This document shows, piece by piece, positions 63,631 to 64,000 of a DNA stretch of 64,000 nt. Numbering within the stretch: the first letter of the stretch is position 1; each line of letters starts with the position of its first letter. A model generated the notes under the pieces. It was not told the origin of the DNA. It searched no databases and saw only the letters and a list, made by a program, of their open reading frames with translations. A program made the position numbers and the translations under genes. This stretch comes from Paralithodes platypus (taxonomy: Eukaryota; Arthropoda; Malacostraca; Decapoda; Lithodidae), in NCBI GenBank assembly GCA_032716605.1, contig CM064480.1, forward strand, positions 20,919,651 through 20,983,650, read 5' to 3'.

Positions 63631-64000
63631 GAGTAAGGGTAGAGAATGTCCAATAAGAACCAGGGAAGGAGCATGGGGAAACAGGAACACACATGCAAAC
63701 CGGTATCCGTACTCACCCTAAACCGGGAGCACAGAGGTAGGTGAGTAGGGCGGGCGAGGCGGAAGAGCACTAGCAGAACCTGCAAAGATGGAGAAAGCGT
63801 TAACCACCACTCAACATCTTACATGCAGGGCCTATAACACCAGTAAAGTGCACACACCAAAATAGTATCAGGCAACAAGAGGACATAAAAAAGGTCAACA
63901 GTGAAAGCCAACTATTACCGCAAATTTGCGGGCCAATGGAGGCATAACCGTACCGACACAACCCGACACAACGGTAAGGCATCAAAATGGACCAATGTAA
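63631..64000 (-). other. DIRS-A2 leader, no gene
   Basis: Presumed leader upstream of gag. I see no ORF to support and no terminal repeat before the window ends. Confidence 0.45.

Larger units (their letters stand above)
51389..64000 (-). mobile_element. DIRS-like element, family A copy 2 (DIRS-A2), runs off the window
   Basis: Minus strand. 3' terminal repeat 51389-51480 and complementary region near 51707-51790 (shortened by about 130 bases relative to copy 1), 3' UTR to 52136, a hAT insertion, the rest of the 3' UTR and recombinase (54267-55340), RT-RNase H and late gag (55565-58495), a LINE, then early gag (62454 to about 63630) and leader. Closely similar to DIRS-A1 wherever both exist, but the flanks differ, so they are separate insertions. 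Several nonsense codons make it non-functional. The 5' terminal repeat lies beyond 64000. Confidence 0.87.

Overview
This is eukaryotic, almost certainly animal, DNA: one spliced host exon with GT/AG borders, no bacterial operons, and otherwise almost only transposable elements. Abundant tyrosine-recombinase (DIRS-like) retroelements, CR1-type LINEs, tRNA-derived SINEs and AGGCCTA-rich filler fit a marine invertebrate. I lean to a decapod crustacean, where DIRS1-like elements are known to be common, but the sequence does not prove it.

Layout. 1-8.6 kb: a broken Ty3/gypsy reverse transcriptase next to a 100-N gap, a LINE scrap, two odd inverted-repeat clusters, then a decayed 4.5 kb CR1/L2-type LINE (minus strand). 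8.6-22.8 kb: a DIRS-like element of family A (plus strand) split by a 9.5 kb gypsy-type LTR element. That element carries a 5'-truncated LINE in one LTR, and the DIRS tail carries a TTAA-flanked MITE. 22.8-27.2 kb: terminal pieces of a second DIRS family (B), one of them holding a solo LTR of the same gypsy family. 27.26-27.48 kb: an exon of the host gene NEMF (Rqc2/caliban), on the minus strand. 27.6-33.2 kb: a family A terminal fragment, an unrecognised 119-codon ORF, two SINEs and a degenerate satellite region. 33.2-37.6 kb: a CR1-like LINE with both ORFs open. 37.6-39.3 kb: the front of another LINE fused to a family B end. 39.4-50.2 kb: an old hAT transposon holding a LINE scrap and an almost complete family B element (8.6 kb, minus strand). 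51.4-64 kb: a second family A element (minus strand) running off the window, split by a 2.1 kb non-autonomous hAT element and a 4 kb LINE.

Most nesting junctions can be read to the base because two or three copies of each family are present, so an unfilled site is usually available. Target duplications are ATAT and ATGT (gypsy family), a 14 bp one (LINE in LTR), TTAA (MITE), AGTTGTTG (small hAT), an imperfect GTGTRTAC (large hAT) and GGAGCGAG (LINE in DIRS gag).

The most useful signals are: loss of the catalytic YLDD aspartate in both family A reverse transcriptases; a conserved A-run plus G12-13 tract after the recombinase gene in all three DIRS copies; a common layout at the termini of the two DIRS families; a gypsy element with integrase ahead of reverse transcriptase and its integrase core missing; a coiled-coil ORF1 module shared by three LINE families; and the NEMF exon hemmed in by DIRS ends. 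I saw no CRISPR array, rRNA or functional tRNA gene.
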